From Apricaphanius iberus (lineage: Eukaryota > Chordata > Actinopteri > Cyprinodontiformes > Aphaniidae), in contig JAPXFQ010000831.1 of assembly GCA_028564705.1 (NCBI GenBank), positions 4,340,001 to 4,404,000 of the forward strand: a stretch of 64,000 nucleotides of DNA. The letters are read 5' to 3'. Below are positions 1 to 10,867 of the stretch, one piece after another (the first letter of the stretch is position 1; every line of letters begins with the position of its first letter). The notes under the pieces are model-generated. The model saw nothing but the letters and a program-made list of their open reading frames with translations, was not told the origin of the DNA and did not search any database. Both the position numbers and the translations under genes were made by a program.

Positions 1-440
1 GCAATCCCTCATACTGAGCAAGCATGCAGCGACAGTGGGAAGGAAAAACTCCCTTTTAACAGGAAGAAACCTCCGGCAGAACCAGGCTCAGCACAAGCGG
101 TTATCTGCCGCGACCGTCTGTGGCTTGGAGAATACATAACAGAGACACAGAAAGAGCAATAGAACTGATGCAGAAGTTTGTTGCAGGACGTGGAGAATTT
201 TCCGTCACTGCAATGCCATCTTAGTCAGGGTCGTCAAGCAGGGCTAATCCGGAGCACCTACTATAATAGAAAACAGGTTAGTGCTTGAATTGACAGCACA
301 TCATGCAGTTGGGGAGAAGTAGGAGAGAAAGTAGGAACAGACCCTAATAATGTCCTCCAACAGCCTAGCCTAAAGCAGCATAGCTACTAACATTAACCTG
401 TCTCCTAGCTACTAGGAGACCTGGCTACCAACACTCTGTC
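1..440 (-). repeat. LINE 3' UTR fragment, antisense
   Basis: Read on the minus strand this is the 3' untranslated part of a LINE family that is very common in teleosts. The diagnostic stretch lies at about 40-115, where the plus strand reads AAAACTCCCTTTTAACAGG and then AAACCTCCGGCAGAACCAGG; in the sense direction this becomes a pyrimidine-rich segment ending near the element's 3' end. The reverse-transcriptase coding part and the terminal tail are not in the window, so the copy runs off the left edge or is truncated. Family membership (L2-like rather than Rex1-like) is recalled, not computed. The right boundary is set only by the start of rRNA-like sequence. Confidence 0.6.
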
Positions 441-823
441 TGAGTCCTCCTGACCCGTGGACGGTGTAGGGCCGGTAACGGCCCCCGTCATGCCGGGGTC
501 TTCTCGGAGTCGGGTTGTTTGAGAATGCAGCCCAAAGTGGGTGGTAAACTCCATCTAAGGCTAAATACCGGCACGAGACCGATAGTCGACAACTATCTTA
601 AGGAAAAATAGACAGAACTGAGAGGACAGAGTTGAAGAGGGCGAGAAACGTTTAAGAGATAAACGGGTGGGGTCCGCACAGTCTGCCCGGGGGATTCAAC
701 CCGGCAGGTAATGGGCGGCCGCACTGTGCGGGAGGATCCCCTTGAGGGACCTCTCTCCGGCGCAGGCTGGCCCCTGTGGGGCACATTTCTTCCGCGGCGG
801 TAAGCCGCGACCGGCTCCGGATC
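441..823 (+). pseudogene. 28S rRNA gene fragment (5' D1-D2 region), degenerate
   Basis: This is recognisably part of the large-subunit nuclear rRNA gene, sense strand plus. Near-perfect 28S blocks are CTTCTCGGAGTCGGGTTGTT (499-518), GAGAATGCAGCCCAAAG (521-537), TAAATACCGGCACGAGACCG (562-581), AAACGGGTGGGGTCCGC (661-677) and GCCGCGACCGGCTCCGG (804-820). The middle (about 587-655) has lost bases relative to functional 28S and the D1 start is also shortened. No 18S, 5.8S, ITS or remaining 28S follows: sequence turns AT-rich after 823. It is therefore a stranded, decayed rDNA piece and not a working rRNA gene. It starts directly beside an antisense LINE fragment. A 63-codon open frame on the other strand is only a shadow. 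Confidence 0.9.
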
Positions 824-2236
824 TTTACCTGGCTTACATTAATCTATCTCTACCTATAACATAAATGATCATGGATTTTTTTTTCAAATGATAAGATCCA
901 AACGGTTAAGTTTTCTTTTCAAAAGCTTGTAAAAAACATTTATCTTACATATATACAATACCTTTGTTTGGGTCATCACCTAAAATTCTAATATAATGCA
1001 TTTAGGTTTTTGGTTGGTGTTAGAAATGTGCGTTCAAACAGTATGAATAGTTTTGCTGGTATTCCTTATTTTCGCACAAATTAAGGAGAGACTGAATCTG
1101 AATCATTTTGAAACAGCAGATGACTTCGATAAATGATTTGTTGATGTATATAGTTTATCTGTCCACCACATGTCATCTTGTCTCCAAGTGCATTACCAGA
1201 CACATTTAATGCTTTAGCATAATCCAGCATCTGCTTATTCAATGTGCTCTGTCATGTCCAAAGATTAATCCTGTCTCTGCCTTAAATGTGGTTGAAAAGT
1301 AATAAACAATCTATCAAAAATAGTCTCCATTTCTTTCTTCTTTGATCAAAAGTATTAGATAGTAGTATCATTTTATCTAATAATAATATGTTTTATATCT
1401 TTAAAACTGAATATTTTAACATCCCTTTTAAATTATATCTGAATTTCTTGTTAGATGCTTGTTGTGATGGACTGTTACTATTGTGTAGGTTTCCATTTAC
1501 GTATATCAGATGAGAAGAAACTGAAGAACATGCAGATTCCTTGTATTTTCTATGTTACTGCCAGGATCTTTACAGCCGTGCTAATACACTGTGAACCACT
1601 CTTCTGCTTCATCAGCTATCCACTAAAGTCCGGGACAGGTGCCGGCGCTGTTGTGTTTATTCCCTGGATCCCTCTAGCACAAAACTTTAATATTCATGCT
1701 GGCCAATAAAGGGAATTACTTCTTGATTGCTTGGAGGAACACTGATACATCTGGGAGATAGAAAATGTCACCAGTTGGAGGATTCAGATCATGTTTTGAA
1801 TTTACTTTTTTGGCTGGGCTGAACCTTCTCCAGGAAGAAAGTCTATTAGCTGCAGACTGGTCGTATCTGTCTTGGCACACATCAGCCCCTGTGAAAGCCC
1901 AAATTTGTCATGCAATACACTTGCCTATAAAAACATGCCCATTTGTTGAGGTGGAGTAATTTAGTAAGGTGTAATTTAGTAACTCAATTAAATTCATTGT
2001 ATGATAATATGTCCGATGCAAAGACACAAATAATCATTTATACAACATTTCTGCAACTGAAAATGGCTTTTATGTTAGAAGAATAGAAGTAAAACAGCAA
2101 TCACAACTTGAGCATCAATGCACAAGAAAATGGTCACTCAAGGCGAAGTGGTGATAGCATAGTCTTAGCTCTCGTCTTGATTTGGAAAGATTTAGACGGT
2201 GACTTCAACAGGGAGGAGGAGGAAATTGGGAGAAAT
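824..2236. other. AT-rich stretch without recognised feature
   Basis: Open frames at 1455-1709 and 1765-1959 match no domain I know and have no supporting context. I see no tandem structure or recognised transposon end here. Confidence 0.5.
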
Positions 2237-3092
2237 TTAGTCTAACTGTGTTTCCAGACTAAATGCGATAGGAGCGACTAGAGCTTCAGGTTTACATGTA
2301 AAATCAATGGAGGAGCGCGATGAAGCGCGACTTGGTGTCCCGCGACACTTCAGAAGCAGATTTGCGTCGCAAAAAAGCTTTTCTGCCTGATTTGCGCGAA
2401 CAATTCGTGCTACAGATGCGATGGAAAATTCGCGCTGCATTTTATGTGGTGCATTTTGTGCATTCGCGCTCATGGAGTCTATCGCTCGAGTTGGAAAAAT
2501 CTGAACTCCAGCGTCAAATCGCGCTGCGACAACCAATCAGGGGACAGACGTTCAGTGATTCTGTGACTGTCTGGGAGTCACAGCCTCATCAGGACATGGA
2601 GGAAATAATGATAAACACCGTGGCTAATCACCCCGAGCTACATGACACAAGCAGTTTTCAATACAGAGACAGAAAAAAAAGAAGAAAAAAAACTATTTGG
2701 ACAGGAATGCACCTCTCGGGCTAGAACAGCCTTGAAACAGCCTCCTCACCTGGTTTCCTGGAAGCATCTCCCGCACCACGTATCCGTAGCTCACCAAACC
2801 CCCAATGCAGCGGTCCCAGCACTACCGGAGGCTCTGCCGAACACGTAATCACCTCTGTCCTCCATCAGCTCGGTCAATAATCCACCGCCAGCTGCACTGT
2901 AGCTCCAGCTCCGCTGAAGGCCAGTTCGCGCGTGAAAATACAATATTTGAAGCGCGACCAGTTCGCGTTGTACACGCTTCAAGGTGCGAATGTTCAAGCA
3001 TCCAGCTGGGGGCATGTGGCCGCTTTTGGTCCACACCAAAAGCGTTTTGACGCTTTTGGTGTGGACACACAGTAAGGGGCAGTCTGTAATAG
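2237..3092 (+). mobile_element. PIF/Harbinger-like DNA transposon remnant
   Basis: The segment is rich in GCGCGA/TTCGCG words typical of fish Harbinger termini. Its right side carries a short inverted pair, CCACACCAAAAGCG at 3031-3044 and CGCTTTTGGTGTGG at 3051-3064, resembling Harbinger ends that read CACACC-AAGCG. On the plus strand it encodes the start of a MADF/Myb-like protein (separate entry), the usual partner protein of PIF/Harbinger transposases. I see no DDE transposase exon and cannot define both termini or the 3-bp target duplication. The Kolobok-like element at 3097 begins right after it, so its right end may be intact or cut by that insertion. Confidence 0.4.
2596..2690 (+). pseudogene. 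MADF/Myb-SANT-like N-terminus, truncated
   Basis: From the ATG at 2596 the frame reads MEEIMINTVANHPELHDTSS followed by FQYRDRKK. This fits the first helix region of MADF domains (the pattern 'V..HPELYDT....YRD..KK') found in the DNA-binding accessory protein of PIF/Harbinger transposons and in their domesticated relatives. After the lysine run (about 2680) homology stops: the expected 'AW..V' continuation is absent and the frame ends at 2724. Only about 32 residues of a domain of roughly 85 remain, so it cannot be functional. The call rests on motif memory; a profile search would settle it. Confidence 0.4.
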
Positions 3093-3686
3093 TTAAAGGT
3101 CCCATATTATGCTACATTTAGAAAAAAATAATATTTCAATGAGGCCCCCAGAGTATATATTTGCCGTGTGTGCAGGAAAATTCCTCTCAGATTAGGCATA
3201 CAGCATGTATCTGAAACCTCCTGATTCTGGACAAGCTGTTTTGGTTGCACTGTGGCTTTAATGCAATGAGCTGCTGCTTTCCACGCCCCCTCCCTCCCGA
3301 AGGCCGTGCCCCCACCAACCCGCAACCATGACAACGCAGTCAGAGTTTGTAATGATGGCCGCTAGCAGGAGCGCGATATTCCAAACTGATATATTTGACC
3401 CTGAATCTGAGGTTGAAGAGGGAGAAGAGCAACAAACTGCAACCAAGTGTGCGGACCAGCCGCTAATGTAGTCTAGTCTCTCCGTCAAAACCCACGCAAC
3501 ACCCACCGCTCCTCCTCCGTTCTCAGGAGCAAATCTAACGTCAACATATAAACATTAAAAGCCTTTTCACTAATGCCCAATAGTAACAGCATTCATGTAA
3601 AAAGGCTACAGCTGCTGTTACCGTTCTATACTACGCGTCAGTGGTATAATGAGACAGAAAGTTTCGTTTCACACACAGCTACATAG

Positions 3687-3864
3687 CTAACAGCTACAGC
3701 TGACGTTACACAGCTAATCGCTACAGCTACACAGCTAACCTTACACAACTAAAGGCTACAGCTAACGTTGCACGGCTAACAGCTACAGCTGACGTTACAC
3801 AGCTAATCGCTACAGCTACACAACTAACCTTACACAGCTAAGAGCTACACAGCTAACGCTCGGT
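3687..3864. repeat. ACAGCTA-type minisatellite, about 89-bp higher-order unit
   Basis: Many variants of CACAGCTA and GCTACAGCTGACGTTACAC follow one another. A composite unit starting at 3687 recurs at 3776, an 89-bp period, with only a few differences. It lies inside the Kolobok-like element and probably arose by slippage after, or along with, its spread. Confidence 0.75.
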
Positions 3865-3921
3865 CTATATTGCCAACACATCACTTACATTGATTAAACA
3901 TGGTAAAACATGACATCTTAC

Positions 3922-4236
3922 CTCCTCTGATGTTGAAGGCGGCTCATGGAGAGTTGGTATGGCTCCAACATTCAGCCACAGTTTAGTGGCAAAGCCTTAC
4001 TGGAACTGAAACAGTTTACTGAAAGACTCCGGTGTAAAATGCTTAGCACATACATGTAGTATTTTCGGGACCGTTCCAGGAGAGTTTCCCTCAAAAATAA
4101 AAGATATCCACTGGGTCCTCACATCTTCTTGTGTTGGAACTGCAAAAAGACTTTTGTCTTGGTTGTTGCAGCTTGCAACAGAGCAGCTGGCGTGTCGTCC
4201 TTTCCCACTGGGCATTGTCGGTGGCGTGTTGCTCAA
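3922..4236 (-). pseudogene. THAP zinc-finger exon with premature stop
   Basis: Reading from the ATG at 4236 on the minus strand gives an 79-residue open frame with a C2CH THAP pattern: CSVASC near residues 18-23, the FAVP motif, RTQW, then VCAKHFTPESF near residues 62-72. The frame stops at a TAA (3997-3999) after FQFQ. The same frame continues beyond that stop with GFATKLWLNVGAIPTLHEPP, a typical post-THAP sequence, up to a consensus splice donor (GTAAGA) at about 3921. I infer that the stop is a later mutation in a first coding exon. THAP domains bind DNA and here would have recognised the transposon ends. No transposase catalytic exon is visible. Confidence 0.75.
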
Positions 4237-4311
4237 TGTGGCAGACGGCAGTAGCTTAGAGGAGGGCTTATCTTCACAGGTGAAAGTGGGACGGCCTAGT
4301 GGGATGGGCCA

Positions 4312-4339
4312 GGTCCTCTACATACGTATGTAGAGGACC
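4312..4339. repeat. 28-bp perfect palindrome
   Basis: The sequence equals its own reverse complement over 28 bases, centred at 4325/4326 on ACGT. It starts GGTCCTCTAC and ends GTAGAGGACC. It sits upstream of the THAP start codon (minus strand) within the Kolobok-like element, so it could be a subterminal binding site or simple hairpin DNA. Confidence 0.85.
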
Positions 4340-4516
4340 CAAATAGAAACAGCTTGTGGGAGGCTCTTTCACAGAAATGCAGGGAAGGAGAGATACTGAG
4401 AGATACTGAGAGCACAGACTTGCACACACTTCAGGGGGTCTCCACAGACACCGGTAACTTATAATTATGTGTGAAAAACATGAAAAAGTGCATTTTGCAT
4501 AATATGGGACCTTTAA

Positions 4517-5029
4517 AGTACCAAAATGAACCCAGACCTCAGAGTAAAATTTAGGAATGGTTCAAAGTAAATGTGCAACGTAAGGCACTGCTTCTACCTT
4601 GGATCTGCTACTTTCCTGTTTCTAGTGAGGACTTTACTGTAAAGGCCGGTTCAACTGTGCACATTGTCATCTCAAAAGACTGCTCCATGTCACACTGCGA
4701 GCTCCACCAAGCTCTAAAGGTATGTTACACTCATCTTCCACACTGTGGTGCATTCAAAGAACTTTAAAACCTACTTTTGGTCATTCTCTAATTTTGGTCC
4801 CTCTTTTTGAATATTGGCCAGGTAATCAACTATCCGCACATTAATCGGCTATCAGCCTTTTTCAGAATAAATCCTACGCCCCTACTGGCTATCACCCAAA
4901 CCCACTATCAGTTGTTCTTTTTTTTGCAGTAATCAATCTGAGTGAAGATAATCACATGGATGAGTTTTCCAGGTCCCGATGCGACATTAGTCCTTTAATC
5001 CAAGAAATGTTCTTCGAGGTGACAGAAGG
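4517..5029. other. no recognised feature
   Basis: Sequence between the Kolobok-like element and a LINE fragment. A 64-codon frame (4573-4767) has no recognisable domain. Confidence 0.5.
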
Positions 5030-5346
5030 CTGATTTTATTGCTTTTATGTGACCTTGGATCAGGCCTGAGTCCATTACTACACCTAGATTTCAGGCCTGA
5101 TCAGTAGTATTGTATTAACTGAAGCTGTGTGCTGATATTTTGGTTTTCCTTGTTGAGTCCAACAATAATTACCTCAGTTTTGTTTCTATTAAGCTGGATT
5201 AAATAATGGCACATCCATCCACTGATTTGCTTGATGCGTTCACTTAGGGTTCAAATTCACCTGAAGACAATGTACAGTAATGTAAAGCTGTCTATCATCT
5301 GCATACTTATGGTAACTAATATAATTGGTTGTTATAATCTGTGTTA
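5030..5346 (-). pseudogene. L2-like LINE reverse-transcriptase fragment
   Basis: The minus strand encodes the RT active-site block YADDRQLY (YADD codons at 5294-5305). In shifted frame, the downstream motif ISGWMCHYLIQLNRNKTEV corresponds to the 'W....L.LN..KTE' segment of fish L2-type reverse transcriptases. The reading frame is broken at least once between these blocks. The endonuclease and RT N-terminus are missing. The fragment is joined directly to a plus-strand SINE-like tail at 5347. Confidence 0.7.
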
Positions 5347-5476
5347 GTGCCCTACAATGCACTGGCGACCTGTCCAGGGCGTTCCCTACCTTTCGCCCGT
5401 TGACTGCTGGAGAAAGGGACCAACCCCCCTTGTGACCCTTAAAGGATAAGCGGAGTAGAAAATGGATGGTTGGATA
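5347..5476 (+). repeat. tRNA-derived SINE-like repeat, 3' part
   Basis: It reads ACTGGCGACCTGTCCAGGGC, then a 'TTCGCCCGTTGACTGCTGGAG' type block, and ends GAAAATGGATGGTTGGAT. This is the 3' portion of a very abundant fish short repeat whose 5' part is tRNA-like (see 49408). The other copy of this part at 23793 gives the same order of blocks. 5' truncation is usual for retroposed copies. Confidence 0.7.
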
Positions 5477-8400
5477 AAATCTGGATTAGTAGGAGCATGT
5501 AGAGAATAAATAATCCCCCAGGATGGAGCCCTAATTTTTGTGTGTTATTATGAAGAATTGCCTATGGACACAAAAAGGTTTCTGTTCTTTAGGAAAGACT
5601 AAACCAGCCAAGTACTCTACCAGAGAGTCCGGTACAGTAAGTCTCAGGAGAGGAATACTGGACTGCAACAAAAGTATTGCAGGGTTCAAGTAAAATATGT
5701 TAATTTTTGTTCTAGTTCTGACTAGCATTACTTTAATGTCCAAAGACATGTACGAGCATATTGCCCTAAACAACCATAGAACCACAGGAGCCCAATTTAT
5801 GTTCACAAATATGTGCAAGTGTCACTTTTTTTCCCTCCGTAACCAATCTCTGTTTTACTTGTCAGGTTTTAGTTGCACTTTCGCAATGTAGCTTACAAAA
5901 CAATATTCTATGGACACTCAGTCACAGTTAGATCTGCTACACCTGGTTTGGCCCTAGAAAAGCATATTTTTGCTGATGATAAAGATACATGATGGGCAGA
6001 ATCCATTTCAAATACTGATATAAAATTCAGCTGGCAGATGCAATCAAGTGTCTTTTCTTTCATTTAGCTCAAACACTGTGGATACAGGGAGGCAGAGAGG
6101 AAGCTATTCATATGGATAAATATGCAGGATAATTATTCGGATCTGCAGACATGTACTGTCTATGATAAGAAAACAACACAAATATTTTCTTATCTAATAA
6201 ACTTCATGCTCAGAAATTACAGCTGCCGCTGCCTCCTGGGTCCGGCTGTTAACTCTCTGTTTGAGCTCTCTGTTATGTTTGTCAGATTCAGGTGTTCCTT
6301 CCTTTTAGTCCAATACTAAAACTGTTTAAAAATACATACAAAACCTTTTTTTTTGTGGATGAGGAGAAATTAAACTTTAAAACCATTGTATTGGTGTAGC
6401 TGAAATATCTACTATGTCTTCTGTGCTGCCAAAGAGCAGGCAGAGATCCATTCAACTTTTAACTGTTTGAAATTTGTCCGCTGTAGAGAGGGATAGGTTT
6501 AATAAAGATTATCTGTTATTGTAAGTTTTAGAGTTATTTACTTTGAATTAATTTGCTTCATACTTTTATATTCCTATATTTCTGGCTCTTAATCAGAATA
6601 TTTGACCTTTAGAATTTGGACACATTTCTAGTTATTTAATTGGGCAATAACAATATGACATCTTCCTCAATCTAAAGTCTGACTCATATTGCTGTCATTA
6701 GTCTGCCTGTGGCAAAGTGTGACCTGCACCCGTGAGGCCTTTTCTACTGACACCAGCATCTCCGGGTAAAGAATGACCTTCATTTCAGTAGACACACCAC
6801 TGAGTCTGCTCCCCCAGATTGGGCGCCCATTCCATTTCATGGTGCATCACCCCTGCACGTGATTACGCCACACTTTCAGGTGCAAAGGAGGAAACAGTTT
6901 GTGAAACTGATGTTACTGTCACCAACATGCACCTCTCCCTTCTTCTGCTAAGAATGATACCTCACCTATTTGTAAATTACCATTTCAGTACGGAGAGTGG
7001 ACCCGCCCTGGACACCACTTTCACTGGTTCTCAGAGCATATAAAGGATCCACAGCTGTTACAGGGGGGACCGCCTTCTCGCTTAATTTGCATTGTCTGAA
7101 TGGAAATCAGACTATCTTAATGTCAAGCAACAGCAGGTAACTTGTGATGCTATCAGCACTTTAACAACACATCCGTGCAGACCCAACTCTGCATGGAAAC
7201 CATATGCAAAAAAGCATGAGTAAAATATTTGTCCCAAAATAAACAAGATAATGACAATTTTATTTCAGAATATGTGCTTCTTTCTAGTCAACAAGCAAAA
7301 CCACTAAATGAGAACAAGCTCAAACATGCAAGTAGCGGGAAAAGGATATCATTTGATTCGGATATGTGTGGTAATTAATTACTCATTAGTTGATGCTTTG
7401 AGCAGCTGAGACAACTAAATGAAAGCTTCCCAACAGTTCAGCAAAATTAGCACTCAAACTCATTCAGTCTCTCCCACGGTCCCTGCATTTCAGGCTCGCC
7501 AGTTTTATTTATAAACCCAAATCCCACAAGAATCCCTAAAAAGTAAAGTCATTACTAGGTTTCTGGGGAAATCTAGAGCTTCTTTCAACACACCTAGTGA
7601 GACATTTATGTGAGGTGTCGGCACTGGTAAACAATTTTAATAAAATACTTTAGAGATATCAGTGGTAATTTCAGAAGGTTTTTGACAAATGTCCAGATGA
7701 GAGTCACCAAAAATCCTGTGGTGGCAGACCAAACACAAAAGCCAAAATATTATTTCAGTCTTCTAAGGATTTATTTAGACTATCTATAACTGTAAGGTCA
7801 GCTTTTTAAGGATAGCTATACCCATTTGGGCGTAGACTCTCAATCTCAATGGGCTCCATTAGGCACATGAGAAAAGAATGTTGTTTTTTTAAAGAAAAAA
7901 GAAGGTTTTATGCAACAATCAGATCTGAATGTATTGATGAGTATTTATATAATTCATCTCCTAAATAGATGCATGTGGTGGTCTTCATTTTTTCCTCCAA
8001 CATTTAATACAAGTACAATGATTGTGCAAAACCAGTGAGTTCAGACATGTCAAGACTAAAACGCCTATACAACAGAAAAGAGGCAGTCTCAAAAGGTCAA
8101 GAAAAGATGGCAACAATCTGAAATGAACACACAAAAACTGGTTGGTGGCTTTATAACTTTCAAAGGAAAGTTAGTATAATGAGGAAAACAGAATGAAACC
8201 GAAAGGAACAAAGTATCATATCTAGATTAGTATTTTAGTATTAATTAATATTCATTTAAGCAGGGGAAACATGATACAGGGAAATGTGACTTTTGTCTTC
8301 AATAATATACTGTGGAACATGTCATATTTTTTGTTGAGAGGATGGAACTGGTACAACATTTACAACTTGTCATTTGAGACCTTCTAAATAACATTTCTAG

Positions 8401-8665
8401 TTTTAAAAAAATAGCTGAGATATCTTAGGAAGACAAAGTTAACAGAAAAAAATATCGTTTTTATTTGTTTTTTAATACGCATCGATCATTACTTACCAAA
8501 AAGAACTTAAAGTGAAGTTTAAGGCTTATGTTAGGTGTTTGTTATAAGTGTTAAATGTCCTACGTTTTTTAACTCACCATATATTTCAAACGTTCTTTGA
8601 ATGCACCACAGGTGTGCGAATGCAGGGTAGTTACAGACAAGCTTCTTCAAAGTGAAGAATAACGT
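5477..8665. other. about 3.2 kb without recognised gene or repeat
   Basis: AT-rich, no long open frame, no terminal inverted repeats or transposase motifs that I recognise. Frames of 60-95 codons (5531-5818, 6122-6319, 6819-7043) look like chance. Confidence 0.5.
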
Positions 8666-9735
8666 TTGTGTGGCTTATAAGTCCACCTTTTAATAGGAGG
8701 AGCAACTCTGGCCAAGATCTCTCTGATCTCATGATCTCTGATTTTTTTGCCTCATTTTCACCCCATTCTACCTTTAAGTTTATGTTTTTAGTTTTCCTCT
8801 TAATTGATTTATGTCCAAGCCTCTCGAATTATGCTATTAGGCTGGGTCGCTTCTTTTTTGTGGATTACTTCTGTAGGACTTTTGAAAGACTGTGAATCAA
8901 CAACATGGCATTTTGCTCAGCTGAAAACTTTGACAAAGTAGATTTCTCATGACTTAGTAACATTTAAAAAAGTGCCCCTGGGCAGATTTGACTTTTTTGA
9001 ATATCTAGTAATAAAGGATCCCAACAAAGCTTTATTTCTAACATTATATAAACCACCAAAATCTAACTATTATTTATTTAATAATTTTAGTGACCTTCTG
9101 TCTGTAACATGTATTGAGTATGACCGACTAACCATTGTGGGTGACTTCAATATTCATACTGACAACCAACAAGATATAAATGAAAAAAACATTAAGTAAC
9201 ACTCTTTATTATTTCAACCTGACCCAGCATGTCAAACAGCCAACACAGGATGGAGGACACCCTCTAGACTTAATTATTAGCAAAGGTTTAAATATCTCTA
9301 AGTTTTCAATGACATTTGCATAAATACAGAGTGGTAGAACCACAGGGCTAATTCTCTTGGACCCCAGTGCAGCTTTGGCACTGTTGACCATAAAACACTA
9401 CTTGAAAGACCGGAGAGCTGGGTCAGACTCTCTGGTACAGTACTTGGCTGGTTTGAGTCATACCTGTTTCAGTAGGAAACTTTTTATCAAAACAAAAATA
9501 AATTAAATGTGGGATTCCCTAAGGCTCCATCCTTGGGCCTTAATTTATTATTTACATGCAGAACCAGGAAAGTAGAGCACATCTCCCAAGTTCTAAAGTC
9601 CTTACACTAGCTCCCCGTTGCTCAGAGAATAGACTTTAGTACTGCTACTAGTTTATAAATTACTAAATGGTTTAGCACCAAAGTATGTTGAAGACTTTTT
9701 GTCACTTTACCAACCCAGCAGACCTGTTTGTTCGT
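8666..9735 (+). mobile_element. L2-like LINE fragment with endonuclease and RT pieces, internally deleted
   Basis: The frame at 8972-9199 ends with YDRLTIVGDFNIHTDN, the apurinic-type endonuclease motif of LINEs, preceded by LYKPPKSN. It is followed by GGHPLDLIISKGLNIS, the later endonuclease block. Near 9350 the translation jumps to LLDPSAALALLTI (a degraded LLDLSAAFDTVDH, RT block), then near 9515 to a degraded VPQGS-LGP block. From about 9568 it reads the C-terminal segment with LHWLPVAQRI-type sequence (plus-strand CTAGCTCCCCGTTGCTCAGA). The YADD region has been lost between 9545 and 9568. Frames shift several times. It is a dead copy; the last 170 bp are duplicated at 10868. Confidence 0.75.
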
Positions 9736-10867
9736 GTCTGGGTAAAATCGGCACCATCTCTCTGTATGGCACTGGGTGAAATTTACTGAGCTGCATACAC
9801 ATCATTCCCTTACAGTAGGGCAATGTGGTAAAAGAGCAAGCCGGGTCTGTAATATGCAGGGAATATCAGCATCAAAGTTTCACAGAAAGTACCTAAGGTT
9901 TGTCAGAAATGTTGCTAGTTTTGTTGCTTGGCACTTTTTGGAAAACAAACAAAAAAAAAAAACGTCGGGGGCGTCTGAAAAGTCATTAGAAATTGACAAA
10001 GTCTGTAATTTGGAAACACTACTTGGCTCGCCGATGTTACGTTCACTATTGAGTGCTGTTGAGTGAAATAAACCATTTTGCACCTACAAGACGGTGACTC
10101 CTAATATGTGAAGAACTGACATCAAGTTGGGCGTAATTCTCCCAGTTGCAGTTGGTAAGAACAATATGATTAAATAAATTGGCACCAATTAATTAGAAGG
10201 CAAAAAAAAATCAATATAAAAACATTATTTAAAAACAGATATTTACGTACATATGGATTAAAAATATCCATAAAAATATACTCCTTGAATCCTGCGGTTT
10301 TTATTGTGCCTAATTAAAAAAACACTGCAAGCCACTTTTTTTTTCAAAATATTTAATGCTAATATCATTTGAAAGTTTAATTTAAGCACTTTTTTCAAAA
10401 GCCATTCCAGTGGGGTACCCATAAACAGGCAGGAGACAGGTAGGATCATGCTGTAAGTAAATATTTAAGGAGTAAACCAGCAAGGGGTGAGGATAGGAAC
10501 AGTAGAACCTGACAATGACAAACAATGAACAAGGTGAATACAGACTGGGAAGAGTGATTACTGGGACAAGGAACAGGTGAGTCTGATGAACAGAACGGCT
10601 GTAGGGAGCATGAGCTAGGGCACTGAGGGTTAGAGCCAAGACACAAACATACAGTACATGATGAAACACAAACATCAGGGAAATCAAACAAATGTATTTG
10701 TCTAAAATGGAACACTATAATCCAAAGAGACATGAAACGAACTCAAAGACCTTTCCATAACAGTTTATAATGTGCTTTACACATGATATGGGAGTAAAAC
10801 AGTACAGTAAATTCTACAGTAGAGTATGAAAAACAAGAAACACATTCAGAGAAGTAATAGTACAATG
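9736..10867. other. unrecognised DNA, part possibly an older repeat
   Basis: 10440-10750 has a purine-rich composition (GGAACAGGTGAGTCTGATGA near 10569) reminiscent of widespread fish repeats, but I cannot name one or find its ends. A 96-codon plus-strand frame (9776-10066) overlaps a poly-A tract and has no domain. Confidence 0.35.

Larger units (their letters stand above)
3097..4512 (-). mobile_element. TTAA-flanked, Kolobok-like THAP DNA transposon
   Basis: The element begins AGGTCCCATATTATGC (3097-3112) and ends with its exact reverse complement (4497-4512). TTAA lies on both sides (3093-3096 and 4513-4516), matching a TTAA target-site duplication. A THAP zinc-finger exon is encoded on the minus strand (3922-4236). 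TTAA duplication plus a THAP domain is the combination known for Kolobok elements; piggyBac also uses TTAA, but its ends normally start CCC and it lacks THAP. At 1416 bp and with a stop in its one recognisable exon it is non-autonomous. It carries an internal minisatellite and a 28-bp palindrome. Confidence 0.8.

Noticed and set aside
593..784. 63-codon minus-strand open frame
   Set aside because: Lies entirely within the 28S rRNA fragment, antisense; a shadow frame.
2320..2724. 134-codon plus-strand frame as a full gene
   Set aside because: Only the last part resembles a protein domain (MADF start); the first 90 codons are GCGCGA-rich transposon terminus.
3093..4516. piggyBac assignment for the TTAA-flanked element
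   Set aside because: Ends start AGG, not CCC, and the encoded finger is THAP-type, which fits Kolobok better.
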